Below are positions 52,416 to 63,107 of a stretch of 64,000 nucleotides of DNA, piece by piece (within the stretch, counting starts at the first letter, position 1; each line of letters starts with the position of its first letter). The notes under the pieces are model-generated. The model did no database searches. It worked only from the letters and a program-made list of their open reading frames with translations, and was not told the origin of the DNA. A program made the position numbers and the translations under genes. This DNA comes from Anaeromyces robustus (taxonomy: Eukaryota > Neocallimastigomycota > Neocallimastigomycetes > Neocallimastigales > Neocallimastigaceae): the NCBI GenBank assembly GCA_002104895.1, contig MCFG01000293.1, forward strand, positions 1-64,000. Reading direction: 5' to 3'.

Positions 52416-53291
52416 TTATTCTTTATTAATGGATACCATTTTTTTATTTTTATTTTTATTTTTATTTTTATTTTCAATTTCTTCTTCTTTTCCTCCATTA
52501 CATTTATTACAACAATATACAACAAGTAGATATGTTAATACAACTATAGCAATAAAGATAGTAAAGAAAAGTATCATACTACCAACATCAAACATATAAT
52601 ATGAACCACATTTTTTATCCTGACAATTATTAGATAAACAATCACTATTTCTATTACAATTTTCACCTATATCAAATCCATATCTTGCTTTATTATTACC
52701 AATATAAAATTCATAAACTTGTCCTGAACAAGTTTTATTTAAACATTGATTTGTTAAACAATCTTCATTTTTAAGACATTCAATTCCTTGATCATTATAT
52801 TTATTTTTACATTCATAATCATTGAAATAACAAAGAGTTTTATGAGATTTACTAAGAGAACAAGTTTCCATTTTATCAAGTAAACAATATCCATTAAAAA
52901 TACAATTATTACCATAACATGATGTACCTTCTGAACATTCAGAATCTGTTTGACATTCTTTTACTTGACTAAAATAATAATAATAATAATAGTAATAATA
53001 ATAATAAATAAATAAATAAATAAATAAATATAAATATAAATATATAATAAAATATATATAAAGTTGATAAAGAAGAGGAGAAAAAAAAATAGATATATTA
53101 TTAAATAATATAATAATATAATATATTTTGGTAAAAAAAAAAGTTATTATTTATTAAATATTTTTATTAAATATTTTTATATTTATTTTTATATTTATAT
53201 TTATATTTATTTTTTTAATATTTTATTTTTACCTTTTATAATAATTTCTAGCATCTATATAAGAAAAAGTATCGTTATAATTAAAACCCAT
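52416..53291 (-). CDS. Cys-rich single-pass membrane protein
   Basis: Two exons on the minus strand, 53291-53233 and 52968-52416, with a 264-bp intron (GTAAAA donor, TTTTAG acceptor) and a continuous frame, giving 203 residues. The first exon gives MGFNYNDTFSYIDARNYYK. Residues about 24-140 carry at least four Cys-rich units of the C-x5-D-C-x4-C-x4-C type (ECQTDSECSEGTSC, CLKNEDCLTNQCLNKTC, CNRNSDCLSNNCQDKKC), resembling dickkopf/EB-like small disulfide modules. One transmembrane helix (about 150-171) follows, then a Cys pair and a Lys/Asn-rich cytosolic tail. The extracellular part probably binds a surface ligand. The predicted N-terminus lacks a signal peptide, so a further 5' exon may be missing or the topology may depend on the single helix. 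Confidence 0.75.
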
Positions 53292-53294
53292 ATT

Positions 53295-53330
<36 letters not shown>

Positions 53331-54810
53331 CTTTTATTATTATTTTTTTTATTTTTTATTTTTTTATTTTTGTTCAAAAAAAAAAAAAAAAAAAAGAATA
53401 AAAAAAATTTTTAAAAAAATTAATTTTTTATATTTTTTTTCTTTTTTTAATTAAATTTAATTAAATTTGTTACACAATTTTATCAAATAAAAAATAAAAA
53501 TTAAAAATAAAAAACAAAAGTAAAATAAAATAAAAAAAGTTTTAAAAATTTTTAATGAATTTTTTATTTTAAAATTTAATTTTTATTTATTTAATTATTT
53601 AATTATTTAATTATTTAATTATTTAATTATTTAATTATTCATTCATTCATTTATAATTAATCATTATCATTCATAAAAATAAAACATAAAACATAAAAAT
53701 AAAAAAAAAAACAAAAAAAAAAAAAAATAATAAAAAAAATTTTTTTTTTTCATTATTATTATTTAAAATGCTTTTTTTATTTTGTTTTGTTTTAAAAAAA
53801 ATATTTTATTTTAATAATAAATGAATAAATGAATCATAATTAAATAAAATTAAAATTACCATATATAAACATATATAAAAATATCTTTATGAATGTTCTT
53901 TTGAATCATAAAAATAATTATTTATTATTTCATTATTTATCATTATTTTATTATTTTACTTTTATTATGGATACATAGTTATAAATAATATAATAACAAA
54001 AAAAAAATATATATATATGTTTGTATATATTTATATTTTTTTTTTAAATATTTTAACCTTCAAAGTAAATCAGTAGAAAAAAAAATAATAATAATAAACA
54101 ACAACAACAAAAAAAAAATGGTTTAATAGTAATCAAAATAATAATAATTATAATAATTATTAAAAATTTTAAAAATTTTAGATTAAATTTTTATTATTTA
54201 TTTTTATTTTTATTTTTATTTTTTTTTTATTCATTATTATTTTTATTTATTTTTTATATATATATTTTTATTTACTTCTATTTATTTGTTTTTTTATTTA
54301 TTTATTTATTTATTTATTTATTGTATAATTTTTACTTATTTTTCATTTATATAATATTTACTTTATGTTTTTTTTTCTAACTTCATGAATATACATTTAT
54401 TTGTATATATATCATTATTATTTTTTTTTCTAATTTTCTTTTTAATATTATTCTTTTTTTTTTTTAGTGCTTATTTACACGAATATATATTTATTATTGA
54501 TAATCAATAGTTTTTTTTTTTTTTTTTTATAAAATTTTATAATACTTTAAAATATACATATATACATATATATATATAAGAATAAAGAAATAAAAATTAA
54601 AGATTAAATTATCATATAATGATAAATAACATTAACTATTTATATATAAAAAAAATTATATATTTCTTTTTTTTTTTTTTTATTGAATTTTTTTTTCAAT
54701 AAAATCATTCATAATAATATATATATATATTATTATTATATTTATTTATTTATTTACTTATTTATTTTCTTTATTTTCATTATTCTTTTCTTTTTTTTCC
54801 TTCTTTTTTT
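53292..54810. other. Gene-free A/T stretch
   Basis: 1.5 kb between the Cys-rich protein and the dehydrogenase. Contains (TTAA/ATTT)n runs (53580-53640), (TTTA)n near 54290-54320 and homopolymers; no coding sequence seen. Confidence 0.6.
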
Positions 54811-55749
54811 TTAACGATATTTATAAAAACCTTCACCAGAACTTATACCAAGTTTACCTTGATCAATCATTTCTTTTAATTTATTAGCGACTAAATATTC
54901 TATAGTACCTGGTTCTCTAGCTTTTGGATTTAATAATTTAACATTATAAGAAGTTTTTAAACCAATCATATCCATAATAAAGAATGGACCTACTGGTGAA
55001 CTAGTAGATAATTTCCAACATTTATCAATAGTTTCTGGATCAGCAACTCCAGTAGCCCATAATTGTCTAGAAGCATCTAAAAATGGATTTAATAAAGCAC
55101 TAAGAATATAACCTCTATTTTCTTTATTAAGTCTTAATGGAACCATATTAATTTGTTCTGCAAATTGAATAATTTCTTGATAAGTATTTTCATCTGTACC
55201 TGGATGACCCATAATTTCAGCTGTATTATTTCTATAAATACTATTGGCAAAATGTAAATTTAAAAATTTTTCTGGTCTAGAAGTATGAGGAGCAAGTTCA
55301 CTTGGAAGTAATTGAGAAGTATTACTAACAATAAAAGTTTTTTCTTCCATAATTTCAGATAATTTTTTATAAAGATTAATTTTTTCTTGTATAATTTCTG
55401 AAATACTTTCAATAATTAAATCAGCATTGTGACAAGCTTCTTCAAAATTGGTGGTTAATTTAATTTCTTTATAAGCTTTTTCTACTTTTCCCCTTAATTC
55501 ATTAAATTGACTAGCATTTAATTCTTTTTCTTTAGTTAAACCACGGAAATAAGGTTCAAGTTTATTTTCCATTTGATCAATACTACTTAAATAAGTTTTT
55601 TTTAAACTTTCAATTTTTGGTTTAGATCTTTCTATGGATGCTTCACTTCTTAAAAGAATGGTAACATCAAATCCACAATAAGCCGTTTGAAATGCAATTT
55701 GACTACCAAGAACACCTCCACCAACAACTACAATTTTATTAAAAGTCAT
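54811..55749 (-). CDS. 3-hydroxyacyl-CoA dehydrogenase (bacterial type)
   Basis: 312 residues, intronless, ATG at 55749. The N-terminal Rossmann fold has the NAD site VVVGGGVLGSQIA (8-20) and an adenine-ribose-binding stretch (TILLRSEAS). The catalytic region shows IVSNTSQLLPSE (Ser/Asn), the general-base His in LHFANS and the Asn in LLNPF. The C-terminal helical dimerisation domain ends with SGEGFYKYR, the usual family ending (GxGFYxY). It oxidises L-3-hydroxyacyl-CoA, or reduces acetoacetyl-CoA in the reverse direction. It is monofunctional, without the hydratase domain of peroxisomal fungal enzymes, and its wording is that of Bacillota enzymes; no peroxisomal SKL tail or mitochondrial leader is seen. 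Anaerobic fungi are not known for beta-oxidation, so a fermentative or detoxifying role is possible. Confidence 0.88.
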   Translation of the reverse strand: MTFNKIVVVGGGVLGSQIAFQTAYCGFDVTILLRSEASIERSKPKIESLKKTYLSSIDQMENKLEPYFRGLTKEKELNASQFNELRGKVEKAYKEIKLTTNFEEACHNADLIIESISEIIQEKINLYKKLSEIMEEKTFIVSNTSQLLPSELAPHTSRPEKFLNLHFANSIYRNNTAEIMGHPGTDENTYQEIIQFAEQINMVPLRLNKENRGYILSALLNPFLDASRQLWATGVADPETIDKCWKLSTSSPVGPFFIMDMIGLKTSYNVKLLNPKAREPGTIEYLVANKLKEMIDQGKLGISSGEGFYKYR

Positions 55750-55900
55750 TTTTTATTTTTATTTTTATTTTTATTTTTATCTTTCTTTTATTTTTAAAAT
55801 ATATATATATATGTAAATAAAATTTTACAAATAAATAAACATAAATTAAATTACAAAATAATTTTGAAATGATAATTGAAATGGAAAAAAGAAAAAAGAA

Positions 55901-55993
55901 ATTTTATTTATTTATTTATTTATTTATTAATTTATTTATTAATTTATTTATTTATTTAATATCTATTTATTTGTCTATTTATTTATTTAATAG

Positions 55994-56049
<56 letters not shown>

Positions 56050-56060
56050 TTTGTTTTATT
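55901..56060. repeat. (TTTA)n microsatellite
   Basis: Interrupted tetranucleotide array; the 76-codon plus-strand frame across it is an artefact. Confidence 0.95.
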
Positions 56061-56747
56061 TATTTATTTTGTTTTGTTTTGTTTTGTTTTATTTATTGAT
56101 TTTAATAATTATTGATTTAATAATTAATTAGCTTTGCATAATTAATTTAATTTTTAATAATAATAATTATAGAAAATCGAATAATTTAATTTGTTTTAAT
56201 TAAGAAAATGATGAACATTCTATATTCATATTCAAACATTTTTTATTTATTTATTTATTTATTAAAATAGTTTTTACTTAATAAATAATGAAGAAAATAT
56301 TATAAAATATTTAAAATATTATAAAAAATACCTTTTTATGTTAAGGTATAAAATAAAGTCAAGATAAAAATCTCTTTTATATTATATATATTATTAATTC
56401 TATTATTATTAATTATTAATATTCTAATTTTTTTATATATACATAAAAAAATCCTCAAATCGAAAATCCTAAAAAAAAATTTGTAAAAAAAAAAAAAAAA
56501 AATTCTTTATTAGGAAAAATCTTCTACTTAAAATTTAAAAAAAATCAAACTTTAATAATTATAAAAAATTTATAGAAAATAAAAAAAAATTTTTTTTTTT
56601 TTTTTTACAAATTTTTTTTTTTACAAATTTTTAAAACACAAACACAAAAAAAAAAAGTTAATTATTAAATTATTAAACTATTAAATTATTAAAGAAGTTA
56701 TTAAATATTTAAATAAAAGGTTAAAAAAAGGTTGTTAAAAAAAAAAG

Positions 56748-56785
56748 ATTGAAGTTATTCAATTATTAATAGACCATGCTGAAAG
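56748..56785 (+). pseudogene. Ankyrin-repeat helix remnant
   Basis: The plus strand reads IEVIQLLIDHAES, matching the repeat consensus of the gene at 49.3-51.3 kb (IEMVQLLMEYADK), isolated in non-coding DNA. It shows that a second ankyrin gene once lay here. Confidence 0.6.
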
Positions 56786-57207
56786 TAAGTTAATATTTTA
56801 TTAGAATGAAATGCCAAAGATATAAAAAGATACAATAAAAAAAGATATAATATATAAAGATACAATAAAAAAGATACAATATATATAATTAATTATATAT
56901 ATATATATATATATAGATTTGGATTTAATCTAATCGTCAAACTTTAATAAAATACTTTTTTATATGTTAAGTATCAAAAAATCAAAAGAATTTTTTTTTA
57001 TATTTAGAGTTACAATTATATCATCGATTAAAATAATAATAATATAAAAAAATAATGTACAATAAATATAAATAACACTCTACTTTTATTTTATTTTTAT
57101 TTTATTTTATAATATTTTATTTTTATAAAAACTTTTATTTTATATTGTTGTATTTTACTTTATTTTATTTATATATATAAATTTTTTTTTGTTAATATTT
57201 TATAACA

Positions 57208-57312
57208 ATAGTTATAGTTATAGTTATAGTTATAGTTTTATTTATTATATATTTAGTTTATTTTAGTTTTAGTTTTAATTTTAGTTTTAGTTTTAGTTTT
57301 AGTTTTAGTTTT
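57208..57312. repeat. (TTATAG)n and (TTTTAG)n hexanucleotide repeats
   Basis: Five TTATAG units (57208-57236) followed by about nine TTTTAG units (57258-57311), with one TTTTAA variant. Confidence 0.85.
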
Positions 57313-58385
57313 TAATAAAATAATTTATGAATTTAATAATAATTATGAGATAATTGTTTTTTTTTTTATTTTTTTTTTTATTTTTTTTTTCTAATTTTAG
57401 AAAAAAATAAAATAAAAGATATGATAATAATCAAAAGATAAATATGATGATAAAAAAAAAAAAGAATAATAATATTTATTCCTTTTTTTCTTTTCTTATT
57501 ACATATATATATAACAAAATAATAAAGTTATTTTATATATAATAAAAAAAATATTATTATTATTATTATATTATAAAATAATTAAAATAAAATAAAGATA
57601 AAAAAAGAAAATAAAAAAAAAAAAAAAGAAAGTAAAAAATATCAAAATTATGATATTTAAATTTTCTTTTTAAATTGTCATATTTTATTTTTATTTTATT
57701 TTATTTTATTTAAATTTAATTATTTTATTTTATATATATATATAAATAGTTTATAATAATTTATCTTATTTATAAATTTTTATAAATAAAGATATAATAT
57801 TATATTATATTATTATTATTATTATTTTTTTAAAAAATTAAAAAAAATAATATGTTATGAAAAAAAATAATTATATTTATGTTTATAATAATTATACTGA
57901 TGTTGTTATTATTAATAGTATTATTAGTATTATACATTTTTATTTTACATTTCAAATATATAAATTTCTTTTGTATTTATTTTTTTTTTTTAAATAAGAT
58001 ATGTATGTATGTATTTTTTTTTTGTTTGTTTTATTTTTTGTTTTTTTGAGTTTAGTTTATATTTTTGTTTTGTTATGGTATTTAAATAAATTATAATTAT
58101 ATATAAAAATTAGTAAATTGATTTTTCTAATATATTAATATAATTAAATTTGAATTGAATTTATTTTATTGTTTTATCATTTTTGTTTTTGTTTTTTAAA
58201 AAAAATGAATTCCAAATTAAATGAATGATTATTTTTTTTATCATTAATAGGACGTATTTATTTACGTCATAATATATTTTTTTTTTTTGAATTTTGTTTA
58301 TATATATGTTGTTGTTGTTTTTTGTTGTTGTTGATTTTTTTTTTTAAAAAAAATTATTTTATTTATTTTATTTATTTATTTAAAT

Positions 58386-59684
58386 TTAAAAAAGCATATA
58401 TAAAGTGTAAACAAGTAATGCGGTAATAACATAAAAGTTTGAAGTATTAATCATAGCTCCACTTAATTGTAAATTATTTTGAAGAGTATTATTACCATGA
58501 AGAGTATTATTAGTATTTTGAAGAGTATTATTACCTTGAAGGATAGAAGTTGGAGTAGTTACATTAGTAGCTGGGTTACCAGTAACAGTTCCATTAACAC
58601 CATTAACACCATTAACATCATTAGCTCCAGTAACAGCTCCAGCAGGAGTTCCATTAGCACCATTAGTTTCATTAGTACCATTAGCTCCAGCAGCAGTACC
58701 ATTAGTACCATTAGTACCATTAGCACCAGCAGGAGTTCCATTAGTTCCATTAGTACCATTAGCTCCAGTACCATTAGTACCATTAGTACCATTAGTACCT
58801 ACTTTAGAACCTGATTTATTACCATTACTATTACCATTACCATTACTATTACCAGTCTTAGAACCAGAACCAGAACCAGAACCAGTCTTAGAACCAGTTT
58901 TAGAACCAGTCTTTGAACCAGTCTTTGAACCAGTCTTTGAACCAGTCTTTGAACCAGTCTTTGAACCAGTCTTTGAACCAGAAATAGCACCAGTACTATT
59001 AGAATCACCAAGACATTCAGCAACGGTTACAAATTTATAACCTTTAGGTTTATTTTTAATAACCCAAGGAACAAGTTCTTCCACAGTATGTTTATAAGTT
59101 TCATGCATTAAAATTAAATAATTAGATTTTTTTTCACCCCATCTATTTTTAAGGAAATTTTTAGCCATAGAAACTCTTTTACTTGGAGTAGTATTTTCAA
59201 TATCCCAATCATTAGTATCGGTATCCCATTGAATTACTTTATAACCTAATTCTTCAAAACTACTAGCACATTTTTGATCACAATCCCCTTTTGGAGCACG
59301 GAAATATTTTGGACGTTTACCAGTAATACTTTCAATAAGATTATCTAATTTAGTCATAGATTCTTTAATACCAGCTTTAGTTGAAGGAATACTATGATTC
59401 CAAGTATGAGAAGCAATTTGATGACCATCTTCTGCCATTCTTTTAATAATTTTTCTACCTCTTTTATGATTCGTTAAATCTCCCCAATAATTATCACCAT
59501 TAATAAAGAAAGTAGCATGAATACCAGCTTTCTTTAAAGTATCCAGTAATTCTTCAGAATATTGATAAGGTCCATCATCAAAAGTTAAAGCAATAGTATT
59601 TGGTTTAGTACAACTTTCAATTCTAGTAGCTTTAACAGCCATAATAGCAGCAAGACCAAATGAAATAATATTTGTAAAACGCAT
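58386..59684 (-). CDS. CE4 polysaccharide (chitin) deacetylase, probably GPI-anchored
   Basis: 432 residues, intronless. A signal peptide (1-19) precedes a CE4 NodB domain (about 25-225) with motif 1 TFDDGP (34-39), motif 2 HTWNH (93-97), motif 3 RAPKGD (129-134), motif 4 DTDTNDW (154-160) and motif 5 LMHE (192-195). The metal-binding Asp37, His93 and His97 and the base Asp36 are intact. In motif 3 a Lys replaces the usual aromatic residue. The domain removes N-acetyl groups from chitin or acetyl groups from xylan; with a surface anchor, a role in its own wall chitin is favoured. A low-complexity stalk follows: SKTG repeats (about 233-270, encoded by a 12-bp tandem repeat at 58894-58978), then about twenty NGT triplets, each an N-glycosylation sequon. 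The C-terminus (about 414-432) is a hydrophobic tail typical of a GPI-anchor signal. Confidence 0.92.
   Translation of the reverse strand: MRFTNIISFGLAAIMAVKATRIESCTKPNTIALTFDDGPYQYSEELLDTLKKAGIHATFFINGDNYWGDLTNHKRGRKIIKRMAEDGHQIASHTWNHSIPSTKAGIKESMTKLDNLIESITGKRPKYFRAPKGDCDQKCASSFEELGYKVIQWDTDTNDWDIENTTPSKRVSMAKNFLKNRWGEKKSNYLILMHETYKHTVEELVPWVIKNKPKGYKFVTVAECLGDSNSTGAISGSKTGSKTGSKTGSKTGSKTGSKTGSKTGSKTGSGSGSGSKTGNSNGNGNSNGNKSGSKVGTNGTNGTNGTGANGTNGTNGTPAGANGTNGTNGTAAGANGTNETNGANGTPAGAVTGANDVNGVNGVNGTVTGNPATNVTTPTSILQGNNTLQNTNNTLHGNNTLQNNLQLSGAMINTSNFYVITALLVYTLYMLF
58894..58978. repeat. 12-bp coding minisatellite in the deacetylase stalk
   Basis: About seven copies of GAACCAGTCTTT on the plus strand encode Ser-Lys-Thr-Gly repeats on the minus strand. 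A 9-bp unit (ACCATTAGT-like, encoding Asn-Gly-Thr) dominates 58600-58800. Confidence 0.85.
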
Positions 59685-60465
59685 TTTTAATATTATTAAT
59701 TTTTTTATTTATAATTTTATAATTTATACTTTATATATATATATGTTAAAATTTATATTTATATTTATATTTTATATTTATATTTATATTTGTATTTTTA
59801 TATTTATATCTATATCTATAAATTTATGTTTCTTTTTTCTATATTTATTATAAACAAATTTTTATAAATTATTATTAATTATTTAATAATAAAATATTTT
59901 TATTATTATATTATTATTTTTTTTTATAAGTTTTTTTTATACGTTTTTTATTTATTTATTTATTTTTATAATGAATTTTTTTTTGTTTTTAATTTATTTC
60001 AAAGAATTAAAAAAACCTTTTGGGAAATTTTAAAATCTTTTTATAGGAATTTTGAATTTTTTCAACGAAGGTTTCTAAAATTCTTAAAACATCACACACA
60101 CACTGAAAAAAAAAATTTTTATTTAATAATTAAAAAAATTAAAAAAATTTCATTATTTAATAAACTTTTTTTTTTTTCTTTTTTTTCTTTTTTTTTTTAA
60201 TTTTTATTATTTTTACCCAAAAACTTTTTTTAATAATAAATTAATAATAAATAAATAAATAATAATAATAATAAAATTTATTTATTTATTCAATTTTATT
60301 CACTTATTTATTTATTTACTTTTATATTTTATATTTATTAAATTTATTTATTTATATTTATTTATTTATTTAATTGATTTATTTATTTATTTAATTGATT
60401 TAAAAATATTTTAATATTTTAATATTTTAATATTTTAATATTTTAATATTTTAATATTTTAATAT

Positions 60466-60522
<57 letters not shown>

Positions 60523-61180
60523 TTTATTTTTTTATTTTTTACTTTTTTCATTTATGCCATAATTAATGAATTCATTAATTAATTGTTTATAATGAAAATA
60601 AAAATGAATGAATGAATGAATAAATGAAAAAAAAATTTTTTTAAAGTTGCAAATCGTAAATCAAAAAATTTTAAATTAAAAAAAAAAAAAATTCCTTTTT
60701 TTTTTTAACTTTTCCTTTTTTTGTTTGGTTTTTTCGCTTTTGTTATTTTACTTAACTTAATTTTAAATCAAAAAATAAAAAAAAATTAAAAAAAATAAAA
60801 ATAAAAATAAAAAACTTTTTACTTTTGGAAATTTCTAAAAAAACTAAAATTAAAATCAAAATTAAAATCAAAAAAGTCAAAAATCAAAAATTTTTTATTT
60901 ATTTTTCTTTTTTTTTTTTCTTGTTCAAATGAATAATTATTTATTTTATTTTATTTTATTTTATATATATATTTACTTTGTTAAAAAAAAAAAAAGGTAA
61001 AAAGATTTTAATTAGAAAATTTTTTTTCTTTTTTTGTTTTTTTACTTTTAAGGTAAAACAAAAACAAAAATAAAAATTAAAAATTTGAAAATTGAAACCA
61101 AAAAACTAAAAATCCTAAAACAAAAAAAATTTTTTTTATTATTTTGTTTATTTATTGTTTATTTTTATTATTAATTATTA
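59685..61180. other. Upstream region of the deacetylase, repeats
   Basis: 1.5 kb, expected to contain the deacetylase promoter. It shows a (CA)n run (60094-60103), an 8-bp AATATTTT minisatellite (60403-60467), a (TTTA)n array (60468-60520), and many A and T runs. No gene seen. Confidence 0.55.
60403..60520. repeat. 8-bp minisatellite followed by (TTTA)n
   Basis: About eight AATATTTT units run directly into about thirteen TTTA units. Confidence 0.9.
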
Positions 61181-61246
61181 TTAATTATTTTTTATTTTAT
61201 TTTTGTGACCTACCGTTAATCGAAATTCGATTGTTGAATTTTCCAT
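61181..61246 (-). CDS. Possible tiny ORF or orphan first exon
   Basis: ATG at 61246 starts MENSTIEFRLT, followed by GTAGGT, a possible splice donor (exon 61246-61214), or read through to a stop at 61181 (21 codons). The base composition of these 45 bp stands out from the surroundings. No downstream exon is found in the next 1.4 kb, so this is weak. Confidence 0.2.
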   Translation of the reverse strand: MENSTIEFRLTVGHKNKIKNN

Positions 61247-61563
61247 TTCACCCTAAAAAACTAAAAAAAAACAATAATAAATGAATATATAACTATAATA
61301 TAAATAAAATAATTAATTAATATAAATGTATAAATAAAAATATAAATAAATTTTAAAAGATAAAAAAATGTTTATAAATAAATAATATAATAAATTTAAT
61401 TTATATTAAAATTAAATTAATTTTTTTATTAATAAAGTTAACAAATTATATTTAATTTTTATTAAATGAATAAATAAATAAAAAATAAATAATTAAATAT
61501 TAAAAAATTTGAATAAATAAATAAATGAATAAATAAATAAATAAATAAATGATTATTCATTAG

Positions 61564-61566
<3 letters not shown>

Positions 61567-61599
<33 letters not shown>

Positions 61600-61683
61600 G
61601 CACACAATTTGTACGTCAACTTTATTGAATTTAAATATTAAAATACATGAATCATAAAAAAAACACATAATGAAAAAAAATGA
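61567..61683 (-). mobile_element. Poly(A)-tailed retroposon, 5'-truncated, with perfect TSD (copy 2 of 3)
   Basis: On the minus strand, an 87-bp body ends with AATTCAATAAAGTTGACGTA then CAAATTGTGTGCCAT and a poly(A) tail of 30 (61567-61596 on plus). The insertion is flanked by a perfect 12-bp direct repeat ATTCATTAGAAC (61555-61566 and 61684-61695), the hallmark of target-primed reverse transcription. An AATAAA signal lies about 25 nt before the tail. The body is too short to code for anything, so it is either a truncated LINE/retrogene end or a SINE. Confidence 0.85.
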
Positions 61684-61727
61684 ATTCATTAGAACAAAAA
61701 TAAAAAAAAGGTTTTTTTCAATCCTTA

Positions 61728-61730
<3 letters not shown>

Positions 61731-61768
<38 letters not shown>

Positions 61769-61769
61769 T
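61731..61769. repeat. (ATT)n microsatellite
   Basis: About thirteen perfect trinucleotide units. From here to the retroposon at the window end there is no gene: only the G-rich tract, a 50-bp duplication, and two similar pieces near 62430-62505 (TTCTAATCATAGTCC and TTCTAATCACATCAC). Confidence 0.9.
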
Positions 61770-62796
61770 AAAGCATAAATGAATTAGTTTAAAAATTGAA
61801 AATTCTCTTTATAACAAAAACCATACAATAATTAATAACTAAAACAAATAAAAAAACATAGGAAAAGTTTCATAATGATTTATCTAGAAATTCCTTTTAC
61901 TTTTTTTATTATATAATATTTATTTAACTATAACGATATAAATAATATAAATAAAAAATTATATAATAATAATAATAAATTATATAAATAATAGAATTAT
62001 AAATAATAGTTATTTATTCAGTTAGTTATTTATTTAATTATTATTTAATTACTATTTATAATTATCTTTATTTTTTATTATATTTAAATAACTAAAATAA
62101 ATATTAATTAAAACGTTTATTATTTATATAATTATTAACTATTAAATATTAATTATTGATTATATAATTATATAATTATTAATTCTATAATTATCTCATA
62201 ATTTATTTCTTTTATTGGGATTGTATTTTTTTTTATTATGTTTTATAATTTTTTTTATTTTTTATTTTTTTTAGTATTATTTGAATAATTTTATATAAAT
62301 ATAATATTATATAAATATTTGTTTTTATTTCATTTTTACTTTATTTATTTTATTTTTATTTATTTATTATTAACTATTTAAATTGTTTTATCATAAGGTT
62401 TTTTTATATTATTTAAAAAAAAAAAGTTTTCTAATCATAGTCCATATCGGTCATTATTTATGAAATAAAAAAAGCATTCTAATCACATCACCTCCGTTAT
62501 TGTTTATTATTTCTTTTTATTTTTTTTTTCTTCTATATAAATCAATTATATATATATTATATTTAATAAAAATATATGAAAAAATACATTTCCATATTTA
62601 TACATTTCTAATATCATTATAATAATAATAATTATAATAATAATAAAATAAATACAAATATAATTATAAATTTTTTAACCACGTTACTCTCACATTTTCA
62701 ATACTTTGTGTTTTATAAATTTTTATTATATTTATATATATTTATAAATATATTTATATATATATACATAAAAAAATATATATATATATATATATA

Positions 62797-62840
62797 AGGG
62801 AGGTGGAGGAAGGGAAAGGAAATGGAGGGAGAGAGGAGAA
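62797..62840 (+). other. Polypurine G-rich tract
   Basis: A 44-nt run made almost only of G and A with at least nine GG or GGG blocks, starting AAGGGAGGTGGAGGAAGGGA. It follows a (TA)n stretch. In DNA this poor in G it is a striking outlier and could form a G-quadruplex or triplex. Confidence 0.8.
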
Positions 62841-63007
62841 ATCATAAGAATAATTTTTTTGATTTTTCTATAGAATTTTTTTTTTTTTTTATTATTATTA
62901 TTTTTAATTAATTAATTATTTATTTATTTATTATTTATTCATTCATTCAATTTATTTATATGAAAGATCATTATTTTTTTTTTTGGTTGGTACTTTTTTT
63001 TTTTTTT

Positions 63008-63107
63008 AATTTTAATAGTTTTTCGGTAAAATATATATTGGTTCTTTTTTTTTTTTTAATTTTAATAGTTTTTCGGTAAAATATATATTGGTTCTTTTTT
63101 TTTTTTT
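63008..63107. repeat. 50-bp perfect tandem duplication
   Basis: Two identical copies (63008-63057 and 63058-63107) containing AATTTTAATAGTTTTTCGGT, AAAATATATATTGGTTC and a T-run. Confidence 0.9.

Larger units (their letters stand above)
55750..58385. other. Gene-free stretch with repeats
   Basis: 2.6 kb between the dehydrogenase start and the deacetylase stop. It holds the (TTTA)n array at 55901-56060, a (TTTTG)n run (56069-56090), an ankyrin-like relic (56748-56785), (TTATAG)n and (TTTTAG)n repeats (57208-57312) and homopolymers. Confidence 0.6.

Noticed and set aside
57258-57311. (TTTTAG)n as an interstitial telomere
   Set aside because: Lacks the GGG of fungal telomere repeats (TTAGGG) and occurs beside a related (TTATAG)n run; simple hexanucleotide slippage is enough.
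62670-62720. Minus-strand coding-like end SIENVRVTWLKNL followed by a stop
   Set aside because: Only about 16 codons, no acceptor or upstream exon identified.
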